In this document: in pieces, positions 6,421 to 8,167 of the stretch
Layout of the letters: every line of letters starts with the position of its first letter
Numbering within the stretch: position 1 is the stretch's first letter
Assembly: GCA_021161765.1 (NCBI GenBank)
Contig: JAGGZZ010000248.1
Span: forward strand, 1 to 8,167
Origin: Candidatus Methanophagales archaeon
Lineage (GTDB): Archaea; Halobacteriota; Syntropharchaeia; Alkanophagales; Methanospirareceae
DNA: 8,167 bases
Direction of reading: 5' to 3'
Position numbers and translations under genes: made by a program
Notes under the pieces: model-generated
Databases searched by the model: none
The model's input: only the letters and a program-made list of their open reading frames with translations
Told to the model about the DNA's origin: nothing

Positions 6421-7631
6421 ATGAAAATACGGCTCAAGCGAACGCTAAAACGGTATTTCTTCGATACACATCGGGCTTTAACACCTGCGGAGACCTGGGC
6501 AAGGCAGAAAAGCTGAAAGAAAAAGTCGGGATAACAAGAATGGAAGACATTACCGCACTTGATAAGCTCAACATACCCGTCTATTCTGCGAGCAGACCAG
6601 AAGCCGAAGAAGGGGCTGTTTCGGTATATACCGGAAAAGGTCTGACGAGAGAGCAAGCGAGAGTATCGGTAATCATGGAAGCGATAGAGCGGTACTCAGG
6701 GGAGCTAAAAGCCCGAGATAGAGCGAAATTCCTGTTTGAATCATACGACGGGGGGCGAGGCGAAAAACAAAAAGTGGACCCTGCTTCACTTATATTGTCC
6801 CGGCTTTCTACCATCGGTCCGCGTTCGAAATTAGAATGGTGCGAGGGTTATGACCTGCTAAGAGAGGAAGAAGTTCTTGTTCCTGCGAATGCCGTTTTTC
6901 ATCCGTATGTATCACACAGCGGCGAAAGACTGTTTAGAAGTGACACTAACGGGATAGCGTCCGGGAATAACCTTGAGGAGGCTATTTTTCACGGGATAAC
7001 CGAAGTAATAGAGCGAGACGCATTGAGTTATGTGGAATTGAAGAAAAACGCAGGTAAACAAATAGAAATTGACGAAGGCGATGGGATGATATTTGAGTTG
7101 AAAGAGCGGTTGGAATCCGCAGGTGTCATCCCTCATTTCTGGTATATTCCGTCAGACACGGGCTTTGCAACGGTTGCGCTGGCTTTGGACAACGAATCAA
7201 AGGATGCTTCATTGCTCGTTTACGGTGCAGGTACGCACAGCGACCCGCGAATAGCGACGATAAGAGCAATAACGGAGGCTGCACAATCCAGGGTTATGCA
7301 AATAGAGAGCATGAGGCGGGATGCGATGAAAGCGACATCAGCGAGACTGATGAGTTATGATGCGATAAAGAAAAGAAACAGGTATTGGTTTGAAGACAGG
7401 AGCAATAGCAAAGAAGAAAAAGTGGGGCTGGATGAACTTCCTAAACGGGCGACTGAAACAGTAGATGGCGATATAGCGGTTGCACTGGATAAATTGCGCC
7501 GGGTTGTGAACCGCGTGATAGTGGTGGACGTAACGAGGGAAGAGATAGGCGTTCCGGTTGTAAGGGCGATTATTCCGGGATTTGAAGTATATGCGAGGAA
7601 TCCGGAAAGGGTGGGCAGTCGGTATAGATAA
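6421..7631 (+). CDS. ycaO: YcaO protein (methanogenesis marker 1, McrA thioamidation) with apparent frameshift
   Basis: YcaO proteins of this type use ATP to activate a backbone amide; in MCR-containing archaea they form the thioglycine in McrA. The ATG at 6421 has a strong Shine-Dalgarno and opens MKIRLKRTLKRYFFDTHRAL, the family's usual N-terminus, but this frame stops at TGA 6514-6516. The protein continues in the -1 frame as LGKAEKLKEKVGITR, joining the long reading frame that otherwise starts at ATG 6540. Restoring one base near GAGACC at 6490-6495 gives an unbroken protein of about 403 residues, the normal family length. In that numbering, GKGLTREQARVSVIMEAIER (72-91) holds the Glu residues of the ATP/Mg site, NGIASGNNLEEAIFHGITEV (177-196) and ATIRAITEAAQSR (279-291) follow, and the C-terminus reads VVRAIIPGFEVYARNPERVG. 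No partner tfuA is adjacent. A sequencing or assembly error, a real mutation, or recoding could explain the break. The ATG at 6540 lacks a Shine-Dalgarno and would omit 40 conserved residues. Confidence 0.88.
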
Positions 7632-7662
7632 ATAGGGCACGGTCTAAAAATCAAGTGAGTTA

Positions 7663-7775
7663 TCACCGCGGAGAGCGCCTAGGGTAGCGGTTTAGCGGTT
7701 TGGCGTTTTAGCGTTTTAGCTAACGAGCTGAACCGCTAATAAACAAAACCTCTAATTCCGTGTGCTCTGCGGTGA
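7663..7775. repeat. Nested inverted repeat downstream of ycaO
   Basis: The outer arms TCACCGCGGAGAGC (7663-7676) and the reverse complement of 7764-7775 (TCACCGCAGAGC) match over 12 bases with a two-base insertion. The inner arms AGCGGTTTAGC (7686-7696) and GCTGAACCGCT (7727-7737) pair at 10 of 11 bases. The block could fold into a long imperfect hairpin and might end the ycaO transcript. It could also be the footprint of a small non-coding repeat element. No target-site duplication was recognised. Confidence 0.55.
7686..7720. repeat. Octamer tandem array AGCGGTTT
   Basis: Four 8-bp units lie in tandem and a fifth is partial: AGCGGTTT, AGCGGTTT, GGCGTTTT, AGCGTTTT, AGC. The array lies inside the nested inverted repeat. 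It is a short tandem repeat with a period unlike the 10-bp and 7-bp families elsewhere in the window. Confidence 0.7.
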
Positions 7776-7788
7776 AATTTAAAGATTA

Positions 7789-7809
7789 TATCCTGCATCC
7801 TGGCTCCCT
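7789..7809. repeat. Heptamer repeat copy (TATCCTG, CATCCTG, GCTCCCT)
   Basis: Two clear units and one decayed 7-bp unit of the family at 1951-1978 lie between the nested inverted repeat and the transposase remnant. The ten bases ATCCTGCATC (7790-7799) are shared exactly with the minus strand of 3671-3680. Confidence 0.5.
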
Positions 7810-7884
7810 CACCCCATAGTTTCACATTTCACTCTCGCATAGAAACCGCCCTATTCAGTCTTTCAATCTCCGTTAACACCACTT

Positions 7885-8167
7885 CTACATCATGATTCTC
7901 CCTTTTTCAACGCCATTTTCGTAACTACGGAAGATATAAAGGGTTTTGCCCTTATAGGAGTATGTTCCATCGATGCTCAACACATATTCGCCAAGCTTTT
8001 CCTTTATCTCCTGAACATGCTCCTCATGCCAGCCCTTAATCAAGGATTCAAAGGTCATCGTCAGGTTTGTTAGCTCACCCATGCTTATTCTAATCGTTTT
8101 CTTCCCAAAAGCCTCTTTTATTTCTTCGTAGGTCTTGTGCTCTTCGTATCTCAGAGTTCCGGTATAC
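7885..8167 (-). pseudogene. Probable DDE-type transposase remnant, partial at the right edge
   Basis: The minus-strand frame is open from the window edge to TAG at 7887-7885, about 93 codons. An internal ATG at 8082 is possible, but the frame runs on upstream without a stop (YTGTLRYEEHKTYEEIKEAF and so on), so the true start is probably outside. The segment LGEYVLSIDGTYSYKGKTLY, preceded by a helix with WHEEHVQEIKEK, resembles the entry to the catalytic core of DDE transposases, where the Asp of the IDGT motif would be the first catalytic residue. The stop falls about 30 residues later, far short of a full transposase. After it, another frame stays open to TGA at 7831-7829 (HDVEVVLTEIERLNRAVSMR), which could be a frameshifted continuation. 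I infer a decayed insertion sequence. A small intact hypothetical protein is the alternative. No terminal inverted repeat is visible. Confidence 0.45.

Noticed and set aside
6505..6516. Programmed -1 frameshift at CAG AAA AGC TGA in ycaO
   Set aside because: There is no proper X XXY YYZ heptamer and no clear downstream structure. The resulting ETWARQK-KLKEK junction fits the family less well than ETLGKAEKLKEK, which needs the shift further upstream. Kept only as a minor alternative.

Overview
The window is archaeal. It carries both large catalytic-ring subunits of an A-type (A1AO, V-type-like) ATP synthase, a group II chaperonin (thermosome), an RPA-like OB-fold protein and a YcaO protein of the methanogenesis-marker-1 type. 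YcaO of this type thioamidates McrA, so the source is most likely a euryarchaeon with methyl-coenzyme M reductase, that is a methanogen or an anaerobic methane/alkane oxidiser. I cannot fix the lineage from the sequence; an ANME-1/Syntrophoarchaeum-like origin is only a guess from the repeat-rich intergenic style.

Layout: 1-137, repeat and leader; 138-1922 (+), ATP synthase subunit A; 1923-2151, a gap with two repeat families and a leader; 2152-3552 (+), subunit B; 3553-3733, a convergent gap with a hairpin and repeats; 3734-5398 (-), thermosome; 5399-5538, a divergent gap; about 5539-6264 (+), two-OB-fold ssDNA-binding protein; 6265-6420, leader; 6421-7631 (+), ycaO with an apparent one-base frameshift; 7632-7884, repeat-filled non-coding DNA; 7885-8167 (-), the end of a probable transposase remnant running off the right edge. 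No stretch over 300 bases lacks a gene. I saw no tRNA, rRNA or CRISPR array.

The genes are housekeeping functions and do not look like one pathway or operon: energy conservation (A and B subunits), protein folding (thermosome), DNA maintenance (OB protein) and MCR maturation (YcaO). Each seems to be its own transcription unit. The A and B genes are separated by 229 bp of repeats, and subunit D, often next to them in archaea, is not found after B.

The most notable points are: (1) a reconstructable single-base frameshift near the 5' end of ycaO, with a good ribosome binding site upstream of the true start; (2) a subunit A P-loop reading GGFGTGKT where archaeal A subunits normally read GPFGSGKT; (3) a family of 10-bp-period repeats (ACACAGATTA-like, often as inverted pairs) in every intergenic gap, alongside 7-bp and 8-bp period families. 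I see no clear evidence of a new defence or mobile system.
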